Assembly: GCA_910586625.1 (NCBI GenBank)
Contig: CAJUIZ010000004.1
Location: forward strand, 62,001-126,000
Direction: 5' to 3'
Length of the DNA stretch: 64,000 bases
Source of the DNA: an uncultured Christensenellaceae bacterium
GTDB taxonomy: Bacteria > Bacillota > Clostridia > Christensenellales > CAG-314
The translations under genes were made by a program, and so were the position numbers. The notes beneath the pieces were generated by a model, which saw only the letters and a list, made by a program, of their open reading frames with translations, did not search any database and was not told the DNA's origin. Positions 16,632 to 24,062 of the stretch are shown here, piece by piece (within the stretch, counting starts at the first letter, position 1; every line of letters begins with the position of its first letter).

Positions 16632-18101
16632 ATGAAAAAGCAAAATATCGGATTATCAACAGAAAAATCAAATGGGCGCGTTTATACGCCTGAATTTATC
16701 GTTGAAAACGTCCTTGATTTAGCAAGTTATCACGGACAAACGATATTGAAAAAGCACGTCATTGACAACAGTTGCGGAAATGGCGCTTTTTTGGTTGCTA
16801 TTGTGCAAAGATATTGCAAAGAATTTTTAAAATACAGTAACGACATAAATGTATTGAAAAACGAACTTGCAACTTATATACACGGTATCGAGATAGATAA
16901 GAAAATAAGGAATGAATGTATTGAAAATTTGAATCATACCGTTAAAACATTCGGTTTATGCAATATCGAATGGGACGTTCTATGCGCCGATACTTTAACT
17001 GTTGACAAATTTAACGGTAAAATGGACTTTGTTTTAGGCAATCCGCCGTATATTAGAGTTCATAATTTGGGTGAAGCGTTTGACAATATCAAAAAGTTTT
17101 CTTTTGCGCAAAACGGAATGACCGATTTGTATATCGTGTTTTACGAAATCGGCTTAAAAATGTTAAATAATAATGGCACATTGGGATATATTACGCCAAG
17201 TTCTTATTTCAATAGTTTGGCTGGTAAGCATATGCGTTCATATCTAATAAAGAACAATTTATTAGACCGAATTGTTGATTTGAAACATTTTCAGGCTTTT
17301 TCTGCAACTACATATACAACGATAACGATTTTGAAAAGCAATCGCAACCAAACCACTACGGACTATTATCAATTTGAAGAAAGAAATAATTTTCCATATT
17401 ATGTCGATACACTTTCGGCAGAAGATTTTTATATAAATTTCAATTTCTATTTTGCCGACAAACAAAAATTAGCGGAATTGAAAAATATTCTAATGTTTAA
17501 GTCTACAATAGAATACTTTTCGGTCAAAAACGGATTCGCCACATTAGCAGACGATTTCTTTATCGGCAACTTTAGTTTTGATGAATTTACAATCCCTGTC
17601 GTTAAAGCATCAACGGGGAAACAATATAGGTGTTTTTTTCCGTATATTAACGGAAAACTTGTTGATTACGATACTTTAACGTCAAACAAGGAAATAAAAG
17701 ATTATTTAGAAATGAATAAAAGTATGTTGCGTAATCGTAGTTTGGACAATGGCAACGGTTGGTATGGTTTTGGCAGGTCGCAAGGAATAAATGACGTTTA
17801 TAAATGCAAATATGCCATTAATGCCTTGCTAAAATATTCCAAAGATTTAAAACTAATGAAGTGCGATAAAGGTGTTGGCGTTTACAGCGGACTTTATATA
17901 TTGACAGACATTCCCGAATACGAATTAAACGAAATGTTGAGTAATGCGGATTTTATTTCATACATAGCGTTATTAGGTAAATATAAGAGCGGCGGATACT
18001 ACACTTTTTCGTCCAAAGATTTGAAAAATTATCTTGAATATAAATACTCACAAAGGAACGGTTTTAAGAATGAACAACGAACAATTTTTAGTTACACTTA
18101 A
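16632..18101 (+). CDS. N6-adenine DNA methyltransferase of a restriction-modification system
   Basis: The 489-aa protein has the SAM-binding motif I region DNSCGNGAFLVAIVQRY and the adenine methyltransferase motif IV NPPYIRVHN, in the order found in TaqI/Eco57I-like enzymes. A C-terminal target-recognition region follows (about 280-489). It would methylate adenine in the host recognition site and so protect DNA from the partner nuclease. Its 3' end overlaps the start of the nuclease gene by 32 nt. The gene is AT-rich compared with the flanking chromosome, consistent with transfer. Confidence 0.9.
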   Translation: MKKQNIGLSTEKSNGRVYTPEFIVENVLDLASYHGQTILKKHVIDNSCGNGAFLVAIVQRYCKEFLKYSNDINVLKNELATYIHGIEIDKKIRNECIENLNHTVKTFGLCNIEWDVLCADTLTVDKFNGKMDFVLGNPPYIRVHNLGEAFDNIKKFSFAQNGMTDLYIVFYEIGLKMLNNNGTLGYITPSSYFNSLAGKHMRSYLIKNNLLDRIVDLKHFQAFSATTYTTITILKSNRNQTTTDYYQFEERNNFPYYVDTLSAEDFYINFNFYFADKQKLAELKNILMFKSTIEYFSVKNGFATLADDFFIGNFSFDEFTIPVVKASTGKQYRCFFPYINGKLVDYDTLTSNKEIKDYLEMNKSMLRNRSLDNGNGWYGFGRSQGINDVYKCKYAINALLKYSKDLKLMKCDKGVGVYSGLYILTDIPEYELNEMLSNADFISYIALLGKYKSGGYYTFSSKDLKNYLEYKYSQRNGFKNEQRTIFSYT

Positions 18102-18648
18102 AAAGTCTTTTCTTACATATTTAAAAACAGGCGCTCGTAGTAATAAAAAGTTAGAAGTTTTACACGGTGCAATTTCACAAGATTTAAGTGAAAGATTAAA
18201 TGACACCGACTATTCCGTGTACTCATTAGGCTACGGAAAAGGCAAAGAACGCAAAATAAACGGTCGCTATATAGATAAAGCGGTTGATATTACAATTGAA
18301 GAAAATGGCACGCCTATTGCTGGAATTGCCGTTAAATATGTGATGAGCAATTATTCTCAAAACTCTAACAATTATTTTGAAAATATGCTCGGTGAAACTG
18401 CAAATATACGTTCTGCTCAATTACCATATTTCCAAATTTTTGTTATTCCTGACAAAATTCCATATTTTAATAAAGACGGTATTATAACAAAATGGGAACG
18501 AATCAATGAGCATAATTTGAAAAAATATATTAAGTTGTCGGAAGATAACATAGATAACTATTTGCATACGCCAAACAAGACGTTAGTTTTTATCGTGCAT
18601 ATTCAAGATAATAATGCCGAAACAAAAATAGAGAATAAAACGCAGTAA
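18070..18648 (+). CDS. Probable type II restriction endonuclease (PD-(D/E)xK-like)
   Basis: I use the ATG at 18070, preceded by AAAGGA, not the frame start at 18034. The 192-aa product overlaps the methyltransferase gene. It contains VDITIEENG, then GIAVKYVMSNYSQNSNNYFE and NMLGETANIR. This resembles XhoI/PaeR7I-type nucleases, where ELKSQ is followed by NNR/NNF and E..GN. In the expected ExK position the residue before VK is Ala (AVK), so the metal-binding acid may be replaced by a Glu in NYFENMLGE, or the enzyme may be weak. The recognition site cannot be inferred. Its pairing with the methyltransferase is the strongest evidence. Confidence 0.7.
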   Translation: MNNEQFLVTLKKSFLTYLKTGARSNKKLEVLHGAISQDLSERLNDTDYSVYSLGYGKGKERKINGRYIDKAVDITIEENGTPIAGIAVKYVMSNYSQNSNNYFENMLGETANIRSAQLPYFQIFVIPDKIPYFNKDGIITKWERINEHNLKKYIKLSEDNIDNYLHTPNKTLVFIVHIQDNNAETKIENKTQ

Positions 18649-18997
18649 AAAGGAATTTCTCAACGGAAGAAACGTTTATTACGTTTGGGAAAGCGACGGA
18701 ATATGGGCTAGCGCGTTGCGGCTGTACTGCATTTCCGACAATTTTTATTATTTAGAAGCATTAGAAACCGCTCCGAATTTTCGCAAACAAGGCTATGCTA
18801 CGCGGCTTTTGAACGAAGTGATTTCTTTGCTAAAAAATAACGGACATTTTACAATCTGCGATTGTGTAAGTAAGAAAAATGCGGCTTCACTAAACACGCA
18901 CACAAAGTGCGGTTTCAAAATTATTGACGAGAATGGGTACGACTACCTGCAACAAGAGCGCGACGAACATTGCTACGGCTTGGAATATTCGTTTTAG
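18632..18997 (+). pseudogene. 5'-truncated GNAT acetyltransferase
   Basis: The frame encodes the acetyl-CoA-binding half of a GNAT enzyme: LEALETAPNFRKQGYATRLL (the R/QxxGxG/A-type loop) and HTKCGFKIIDENGYDY. Protein-like sequence continues upstream of the first possible start (TTG at 18716) as EFLNGRNVYYVWESDGIWAS, back to a TAG at 18629, with no ATG or GTG start and no ribosome-binding site. The 5' part overlaps the nuclease stop. The N-terminal ~40 residues of a normal GNAT are absent. I infer a gene cut by insertion of the restriction cassette; a short product from the TTG cannot be excluded. Confidence 0.6.
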
Positions 18998-19014
18998 ATC
19001 GCAGTTACTCTACC
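18993..19014. repeat. Cassette-end repeat, copy 1
   Basis: This 22-nt segment starts at the GNAT stop codon region (TTTAG) and ends with TTACTCTACC. It matches 19602-19623 at 18 of 22 positions. Its last bases plus one (CTCTACCA, 19008-19015) equal the tRNA-Val 3' end. Confidence 0.55.
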
Positions 19015-19022
19015 ACTAATAA

Positions 19023-19053
19023 GCTAAAACTAACACGTTTTAGCCTTTTTTAT
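19023..19053 (+). terminator. Terminator resembling the tRNA-Val terminator
   Basis: An 8-bp stem GCTAAAAC/GTTTTAGC (19023-19030 with 19037-19044) is followed by CTTTTTTATTT. The core CTAAAAC...GTTTT also occurs in the tRNA-Val terminator, at a similar distance from CTCTACCA. Confidence 0.75.
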
Positions 19054-19060
19054 TTCGTAA

Positions 19061-19210
19061 CTAATTCTCTTTTATTTCGTTAATGTATTTTCTCAAAATC
19101 AAATTGATAAACTGCGACAAGGAACGTTCGTCTTTGTCTGCTTCTTCTTTTAGGTCTTTTAATAAATCTGCATCTATTGTAATACTGATTTTTTCTTTCA
19201 ACGGTTTCAT
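19061..19210 (-). CDS. Ribbon-helix-helix DNA-binding protein
   Basis: The start is the ATG at 19210, placed by an AAAAGGAG ribosome-binding site. The 49-aa product has the RHH pattern: a beta strand KISITIDADL, helix LKDLKEEADKDER and helix SLSQFINLILRKYINEI. Such proteins bind DNA as dimers and often repress their own operon, sometimes as antitoxins. No toxin is fused or obviously adjacent; the divergent Cys-rich gene is the only neighbour. An inverted repeat (TTTATCC/GGATAAA) between the two genes is a candidate operator. Confidence 0.75.
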   Translation of the reverse strand: MKPLKEKISITIDADLLKDLKEEADKDERSLSQFINLILRKYINEIKEN

Positions 19211-19229
19211 AAAAAACTCCTTTTTAACA

Positions 19230-19283
19230 ATTATACACTTTATCCGATTTTTTCTTGACAAATATTATAAAGTAGGATAAAAT
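19230..19283. promoter_or_regulatory. Overlapping divergent promoters with candidate RHH operator
   Basis: Plus strand: TTGACA (19255-19260) and TAAAAT (19278-19283), spacer 17 nt, driving the Cys-rich gene. Minus strand: TATAAT (19230-19235) with a weak TCAAGA -35 (19253-19258), driving the RHH gene. The inverted halves TTTATCC and GGATAAA flank the plus -35 box, so one bound repressor could block both promoters. Confidence 0.65.
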
Positions 19284-19309
19284 ACTACTAAATGGGTGGG
19301 AAAAATTCT

Positions 19310-19606
19310 ATGAATGAGATGAAGAAAAAATGTTGGAGCTGCGGAAAGTTTAGCGCATATTACACAAGGGGCTTTTGTTGTTTGATGAAAGAAGATAACG
19401 GTTTTTGCCGCGAGTACAATAAAGTTGTGAAAAAAACTGACACTTGCGATAAGTGGTACTGCAAGCGAACGTCTAAGGAACGACGTATAAAAATAGTCCT
19501 GCGCTCATTGCCTGAAATTTACGACAAGATTGCCGCACTGGAACAAATTCTAACGGAAGAAACCGAACTGCAAAATATTAAAAACGAAATAGACGCAATA
19601 ATTTAG
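19310..19606 (+). CDS. Small cysteine-rich protein of unknown function
   Basis: The ATG at 19310 is preferred because GGGTGGG lies upstream at good spacing; the ATG at 19292 would sit almost at the transcript start. The 98-aa product begins with a probable zinc site: CWSCGKFSAYYTRGFCCLMK, then FCREYN and DTCDKWYCKR, about seven cysteines in 45 residues. The C-terminal half is helical (LPEIYDKIAALEQILTEETE). I do not recognise the family. It may be a zinc-dependent partner of the divergent RHH protein, which is speculation. Confidence 0.6.
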   Translation: MNEMKKKCWSCGKFSAYYTRGFCCLMKEDNGFCREYNKVVKKTDTCDKWYCKRTSKERRIKIVLRSLPEIYDKIAALEQILTEETELQNIKNEIDAII

Positions 19607-19623
19607 GTCATAATTACTCTACC
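19602..19623. repeat. Cassette-end repeat, copy 2
   Basis: This segment begins at the stop codon region of the Cys-rich gene (TTTAG) and ends with TTACTCTACC, matching copy 1 at 18993-19014 at 18 of 22 positions. The island appears to end here; the bases to 19799 contain no supported gene. Confidence 0.55.
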
Positions 19624-19789
19624 GCTTGCAGCTGCTCGGCGGTTGTAATAAATAATTGAACGCGGGATAGTCGTTCCTTTCTACAGGTCGTATAGTAAGC
19701 TCTTTTATTATGCAAAAAGGTCTTGGATGGTACGATGTTTTTTTGACGCGCAAGCAAAACGTTTACGGACAAGCCGCTATGTTTAGGGC

Positions 19790-19820
19790 AAAAAAAAGTG
19801 CGCCGACGGACTGTCGGCGC
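19790..19820 (-). terminator. Terminator of the XRE-family gene
   Basis: An 8-bp GC-rich stem GCGCCGAC/GTCGGCGC (19800-19807 with 19813-19820) is followed on the minus strand by a run of seven T. Confidence 0.85.
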
Positions 19821-19860
19821 GGGTGGGGTCGCGTTAGTTACGCGCGGTCAAATGCTCGAA

Positions 19861-20076
19861 CTATCTTTCGACGGGCAAATCTTCCAAGGTGTCCACGTCG
19901 ATATAGTGCGCTTTGCAAAAATTGGCAAACGCGCGCTGAGCGTTGTAGTTAGGCTTGCATCTGCCCAATTCCCAACGGTTTACGGTTGCAAACGCCACGC
20001 CGAGTTCCTTAGCCATCATTTCTTGGCTGAGATAAAACTTCTTTCTTACAATCTTGACCTTGTCTTTGAATTCCAT
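19861..20076 (-). CDS. XRE-family helix-turn-helix regulator
   Basis: The ATG at 20076 follows an AGGAG site by 8 nt. The 71-aa product is almost only an HTH domain: KIVRKKFYLSQEMMAKELGV, then AFATVNRWELGRCKPN, the standard turn and recognition helix. The C-terminus (FCKAHYIDVDTLEDLPVER) is short. It stands alone with its own terminator, so its target is not obvious from context. Confidence 0.8.
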   Translation of the reverse strand: MEFKDKVKIVRKKFYLSQEMMAKELGVAFATVNRWELGRCKPNYNAQRAFANFCKAHYIDVDTLEDLPVER

Positions 20077-20545
20077 AATTGTCACTCCTGTAAATTTCTT
20101 CGTTAGGCTTGTTTCAATACGTTATAGTTAGTATGCTACGACTGTAACAAAACTATTCGCCTTGACCGTTACGATTTATCGCCAAAAATTAAGCAACTAC
20201 TAAAACGTAACATTTGGCAAACGCAGTGAATCAATTGTGTACGCTTACTACACCGTACTCGTATAAGCATAAAGTTGGTTATTTAATACAAGCTGCGGAG
20301 TAATAAAAAGTAACAACGACACTCTGTAATAAACGCCGCAATTACTTAACGTACGCATATTATAGCATAACAGTAATGATTTGACAACACATAAAATACA
20401 TTTTTAGACGATTTCCCACGAATATTTATGTAATTGTAATCAGCTTTACATAAAACTCCCTGTTGCTCGTACAAAACTCCGTTTCCCACGTCAAAACACA
20501 AAACAGTACTGCAATTGTATGCAGTCGGCATAAATTGCAGTAAAA
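20077..20545. other. Non-coding interval, nothing recognised
   Basis: About 470 bases between the XRE gene and the chromate transporters. No frame has a ribosome-binding site and protein-like composition; a 61-codon frame at 20346-20531 (minus) is probably chance. The XRE promoter is expected near 20130-20170 (a TTGTTA and TATAAC pair with 18-nt spacing). Confidence 0.5.
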
Positions 20546-21169
20546 CTATTGCGTTATTTTAAGCGCGCCGAAAAGTACTATGCCCACCGCCGCGGATAAC
20601 ACTATCAAAATTATGGGATGAATTTTGCGATTTTTTATTTTTATTTTAGAAAGCGGGAAAAAGACGGCGACAATTATCAGCGATATCCAGTTAAATTGAG
20701 CAAAGCCTTCCTTGGTAATCGCCGTAAGTTTTAATTCCGGCAGAATAACGCTGCACCCCACGGTTATTACCGCTGATAGAATAAGCCCTACCACCACGGG
20801 CTTTATGCCGTACAATACGCCTTGAACGTATTTGTTGGTTTTGAACCTTTCGAACAGCTTGGTTACGACGATGATTATTATCAACGACGGCAGCACCACC
20901 GCAAAAGTCGCTGTGAACGCACCGAGAATGGAACCGAACACGCCGAGAGAAGTCGTTCCGCCAACCTTGACGCCGATAAAGGTGGCAAGATTGATTGCAA
21001 ACGGTCCGGGAGTGGATTCGGCCACGCCGATAAAGTTTATCAGCTCCGCGCTCGTAAGCCAACCGCGGCGTTCCACCACCTGCGTTACAAGCGGAAGCAT
21101 AGCGTAACCGCCGCCTATCGTAAACAAACCAATCTTAAAATATTCCCAAAACAGCAAAAGAAACTCCAT
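20546..21169 (-). CDS. Chromate transporter family protein, half-size (second subunit)
   Basis: The 207-aa membrane protein carries one CHR domain: FKIGLFTIGGGYAMLPLVTQ near the N-terminus and ESTPGPFAINLATFIGVKVG after the first helices. Half-size CHR proteins are encoded as adjacent pairs that form a heterodimer. The family exports chromate in some bacteria, but in anaerobes the natural anion is unknown. It starts 3 nt after its partner gene. Confidence 0.9.
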   Translation of the reverse strand: MEFLLLFWEYFKIGLFTIGGGYAMLPLVTQVVERRGWLTSAELINFIGVAESTPGPFAINLATFIGVKVGGTTSLGVFGSILGAFTATFAVVLPSLIIIIVVTKLFERFKTNKYVQGVLYGIKPVVVGLILSAVITVGCSVILPELKLTAITKEGFAQFNWISLIIVAVFFPLSKIKIKNRKIHPIILIVLSAAVGIVLFGALKITQ

Positions 21170-21172
21170 ACG

Positions 21173-21907
21173 CTATTCTCCCCCGTTTTGTCCGTTTTCC
21201 GAAACGGCGTCCGCGTCGTCGGCATCCGCTGTTTCCATTGGCGAATTATCGCCGCGCGTTTCGTCGGCTCTGCGCGGCGGCGCAACGTTAGCAGTATTGC
21301 CGTCCGACGAATCCGCAGTTGAGTTCGTCTCATCGGATTGAAGTCGGCGCGCTTTTTTGTTAATAACCGCTTGACGTATAAGCATATAGCACACACCCAA
21401 AACGCCGCCTATTATTATTAGAAAAATTACGTTGAAATCGGTAAAGGTTGCAACGCCGAACGCCGCGATAACCAGTATCGCGTTAAACCAATCGCGTTCA
21501 AGCTGCTTAGCCATCTTGGTAAAGGCGTTGATAATCAGTATTATTACGCACGCCTGAATACCGCTAAAAGCCGCCTTGTACCATACGTTATCGGCAATGG
21601 CTTCTATTACGAAAGACAGCCCCGTAATTATTACAAACGACGGCAGCACCACGCCGAGAGTGGCAATAACCGCGCCCAAAATGCCGCGCAGACGGAAGCC
21701 CACGCTTGTAGCGGTATTAACAGCTATAACCCCGGGGGTTGATTCCGCAATGACAAGCATATCCAGCATATCGGCGGACGTTATCCACCGTTTCTTTGAA
21801 ATAAGCTCTTCTTCCAAAATGGAAATCATAGCGTAACCGCCGCCGAAGGTAAACAGCCCCGTCTTAAAAAACGTTATGAAAATTTGCCAAAGACTTACTT
21901 TCTTCAT
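21173..21907 (-). CDS. Chromate transporter family protein, half-size (first subunit), with acidic tail
   Basis: The CHR domain is complete: FKTGLFTFGGGYAMISILEE and ESTPGVIAVNTATSVGFRLR. The last ~60 residues form a disordered acidic, Asn/Asp/Glu-rich tail ending in NGQNGGE, which I do not know as a usual part of the family. It forms a two-gene operon with the second subunit and lies 15 nt after the radical SAM gene. Confidence 0.88.
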   Translation of the reverse strand: MKKVSLWQIFITFFKTGLFTFGGGYAMISILEEELISKKRWITSADMLDMLVIAESTPGVIAVNTATSVGFRLRGILGAVIATLGVVLPSFVIITGLSFVIEAIADNVWYKAAFSGIQACVIILIINAFTKMAKQLERDWFNAILVIAAFGVATFTDFNVIFLIIIGGVLGVCYMLIRQAVINKKARRLQSDETNSTADSSDGNTANVAPPRRADETRGDNSPMETADADDADAVSENGQNGGE

Positions 21908-21922
21908 CTATACGTCCCGATA

Positions 21923-22834
21923 TTATTTAGTATATACGCGATTGATAACATTAAGCAATTTTTCCACTGCGTCCACGTCGAAATCGGGCAGATAATCGCG
22001 TGTGGCGGAAGAAAACTCCTGTCCGTAACCGTTATGCAAGCCCACGTTAAAAAAGTATTCGGTTACCGCTTGGTACTCGCGACGGTACAGTTTACGGTTA
22101 AGCTGCGGAAATTCGTCGTCCCGTCTTGCCGTGAAATATTGGGACATAAGGCTTACGCGAATATCGCTGTCGAACGCGGAAAGCCAGTCCAATACCCGCT
22201 TGGAATCTTCGACATAGGACGGCAAAACCAAATGGCGCACTATTACTCCGCGCTTGATATATCCGTCGGAATCGAACTCGTCTATCGGCTGTTGACGGCG
22301 CATTTCCGCAATTGCGCGCACTGCCACGTTAAAATAGTCGGTTGCGTTTGCAAGGTCGCCCGACACCTTGGGCGAACAGAACTTCAAGTCGGGCAAATAC
22401 ACGTCTACAAGCCCTTCGAGAAGTTTAAGCGTTTGCGCCTTTTCGTACGAGCTCGTGTTGTATACGACGGGAATTGTCAAGCGCGGCTTGACTATCGTCA
22501 ATGCCTGAGCTATTTTATCCGCGAAGTGCGACGGCGTGACCAAATTGATATTGGCAACATTTAGGCTTTGCAAATACAGCATTATGTCCGCAAGACGTTC
22601 GACGGACACTTCCGCTCCGCGCGGAACGACGGAAATATCGTAGTTTTGACAAAAACGGCAATGCAGGTTACAGCCTGCGAAAAAAACGGTGCCGCTGCCC
22701 TTATCGCCGGATATACACGGCTCTTCCCACTCGTGCACTCCGATGCGCGAAACCACGATTCCGTCCGTGTTGCAAAAACCTTTATTACGCTTGCGGTCGA
22801 CGTTACATTCGCGCGGACACAGAGTACATTTCAT
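21923..22834 (-). CDS. Radical SAM protein, PflA-activase-like
   Basis: The 303-aa protein has an N-terminal Cys motif (MKCTLCPRECNVDRKRNKGF) and the radical SAM cluster motif FFAGCNLHCRFCQNYDIS (CxxxCxxC). The S-adenosylmethionine-binding TIM-barrel part follows (NINLVTPSHFADKI, VVYNTSSYEKAQTL). This is the branch annotated as pyruvate formate-lyase activating enzyme-like; the substrate protein is not in the window. It probably starts a minus-strand operon with the two chromate transporters. Confidence 0.87.
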   Translation of the reverse strand: MKCTLCPRECNVDRKRNKGFCNTDGIVVSRIGVHEWEEPCISGDKGSGTVFFAGCNLHCRFCQNYDISVVPRGAEVSVERLADIMLYLQSLNVANINLVTPSHFADKIAQALTIVKPRLTIPVVYNTSSYEKAQTLKLLEGLVDVYLPDLKFCSPKVSGDLANATDYFNVAVRAIAEMRRQQPIDEFDSDGYIKRGVIVRHLVLPSYVEDSKRVLDWLSAFDSDIRVSLMSQYFTARRDDEFPQLNRKLYRREYQAVTEYFFNVGLHNGYGQEFSSATRDYLPDFDVDAVEKLLNVINRVYTK

Positions 22835-22903
22835 AGCAGAGATATAATAACCTATTTAATAAATTTTGACAAGTAAACCGCGCAAAATTACACAAGCCCG
22901 CAC

Positions 22904-22932
22904 AAATATACGGCTGAGATTGCCCATATGGT
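22904..22932 (+). promoter_or_regulatory. Candidate sporulation (SigE-type) promoter of sigK
   Basis: ATATA (22906-22910) and CATATGGT (22925-22932) are separated by 14 nt, similar to the SigE pattern of an ATA-type -35 and CATAC..T -10. In Bacillus sigK is SigE-dependent. A weaker housekeeping-like TTGACA with TACACA lies a little upstream. Confidence 0.4.
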
Positions 22933-22961
22933 AGTAGTAATAACTGCAAAGGGGCAAAGCT

Positions 22962-23645
22962 ATGTTTACTACTTTATTGGACTTTATCAGACGAATATTC
23001 TTTCTTACGGGATACTTCCAAAACGGAAGCTATCCGCAGCCGCTTTCCGCCGAAGAAGAACAGGACTGCTTGAAGCGTATGAAAACGGGAGACAAAAAAG
23101 CGCGCGACAAGCTTATATGCCACAATATGCGGCTTGTGGCGCACGTGGCTAAAAAGTACGGCAAAAACAACGACCTTGACGATATGATTTCCATAGGCTC
23201 GATAGGACTGATAAAGGGCGTGGAAAGCTACTCTACGGAAAAAGGCACTACGCTTGCGACGTACTTGGCAAGGTGCATCGAAAACGAAATACTTATGACG
23301 CTGCGCTCGAACAAAAGATATCAAAACACGGTATACCTTCAAAACACGTTGGGCGTGGACGGGGACGGCAACGAATACACTCTTATGGATGTGTTGGCGA
23401 CAAACGAAGACAGCGTGTTCCACCAAGCGGAGACGTCCATTTTGCGACAGAATTTACTGAAAATCATACGCGAAAGACTGACGGACAGAGAGCAGAAAAT
23501 TATACTGATGCGTTACGGACTGGAAGAAGGCTCCGCTCCGCTTACGCAGCTGCAAACGTCTAAAAAGTTGGGAATAAGCCGCAGCTACGTATCGCGTATA
23601 GAAACGCACGCTCTATCGAAAATCAAACAGTATTTGCAGGACTGA
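22962..23645 (+). CDS. sigK: Sporulation sigma factor SigK (pro-form)
   Basis: The 227-aa protein matches SigK closely. A hydrophobic pro-sequence (MFTTLLDFIRRIFFLTGYFQ) comes first, then region 2 (ARDKLICHNMRLVAHVAKKY, DDMISIGSIGLIKGVESYST, ATYLARCIENEILMTLR) and region 4 with its helix-turn-helix (TSKKLGISRSYVSRIETHAL). SigK directs late mother-cell transcription during spore formation and becomes active after the pro-peptide is removed at the forespore membrane. The gene is uninterrupted, with no skin-like element. A GGGG ribosome-binding site precedes the ATG. The short 23646-23703 gap shows nothing. Confidence 0.9.
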   Translation: MFTTLLDFIRRIFFLTGYFQNGSYPQPLSAEEEQDCLKRMKTGDKKARDKLICHNMRLVAHVAKKYGKNNDLDDMISIGSIGLIKGVESYSTEKGTTLATYLARCIENEILMTLRSNKRYQNTVYLQNTLGVDGDGNEYTLMDVLATNEDSVFHQAETSILRQNLLKIIRERLTDREQKIILMRYGLEEGSAPLTQLQTSKKLGISRSYVSRIETHALSKIKQYLQD

Positions 23646-23703
23646 TTTGCGACAAAGAAAGTTTGCTACGGCACGGACAGGGCAAGCGACTGTAATTTCG
23701 CCG

Positions 23704-23732
23704 TTGACAACGGATAGCTTTTGCGGTACAAT
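23704..23732 (+). promoter_or_regulatory. Promoter of the FakA-like gene and lipoprotein
   Basis: TTGACA (23704-23709) and TACAAT (23727-23732) with a 17-nt spacer, about 30 nt before the start codon. Confidence 0.75.
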
Positions 23733-23768
23733 ACTTGCGGAAATATATAGTTACATATGGAGCATTAT

Positions 23769-24017
23769 ATGGATTACACATATGACACGCAATTGCTTAT
23801 AGAAGGGAAAAAGCTAAGCGACAAAGAAATTATAGACTACATTACCGCCAATATAGAAGGCGACTGCTTGTTAGTAGTAGGCGACGACGAGCTGATAAAG
23901 CTCCACTTCCACACCGATACGCCCTGGAAAGTGTTGGAATACTGCGCTTCTCTCGGCGAAGTGTACGACGTAGTGATAGAAAATATGGTCCGTCAAGCGC
24001 AGGGATTGCAGGGCTGA
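23769..24017 (+). CDS. Free-standing FakA/YloV middle-domain-like protein
   Basis: I place the start at the ATG 23769, preceded by TGGAG at 6 nt; the ATG at 23757 has no site. The 82-aa product reads like the segment that joins the DAK2 kinase domain to the C-terminal domain in fatty-acid kinase A: YDTQLLIEG, GDCLLVVGDDELIKLHFHTD and VYDVVIENMVRQ. No kinase domain is present here. It has its own promoter, so it is a real small gene rather than a leftover. Function unknown; binding of a FakB-like partner is speculation. Confidence 0.7.
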   Translation: MDYTYDTQLLIEGKKLSDKEIIDYITANIEGDCLLVVGDDELIKLHFHTDTPWKVLEYCASLGEVYDVVIENMVRQAQGLQG

Positions 24018-24062
24018 ATTTTTCAAAAATACGGATAAACGTAAAACGAAAGGAGAACGCAA

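Larger units (their letters stand above)
16400..19623. mobile_element. AT-rich accessory island next to tRNA-Val
   Basis: Base composition drops visibly after the tRNA. The segment holds a restriction-modification pair, a broken GNAT gene, a ribbon-helix-helix gene and a Cys-rich gene. CTCTACC(A), identical to the last bases of the tRNA, recurs at 19008-19015 and 19617-19623, directly after genes. This looks like stepwise insertion at the tRNA 3' end. No integrase or recombinase gene is present, so any mobility depended on enzymes encoded elsewhere or the element has decayed. Confidence 0.5.

Noticed and set aside
18034..18069. Upstream start of the restriction nuclease
   Set aside because: The ATG at 18070 has the better ribosome-binding site and gives a typical start; the extra 12 codons lie inside the methyltransferase end.
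20346..20531. 61-codon minus-strand frame
   Set aside because: No ribosome-binding site, no promoter at suitable distance and no similarity to any known protein pattern.
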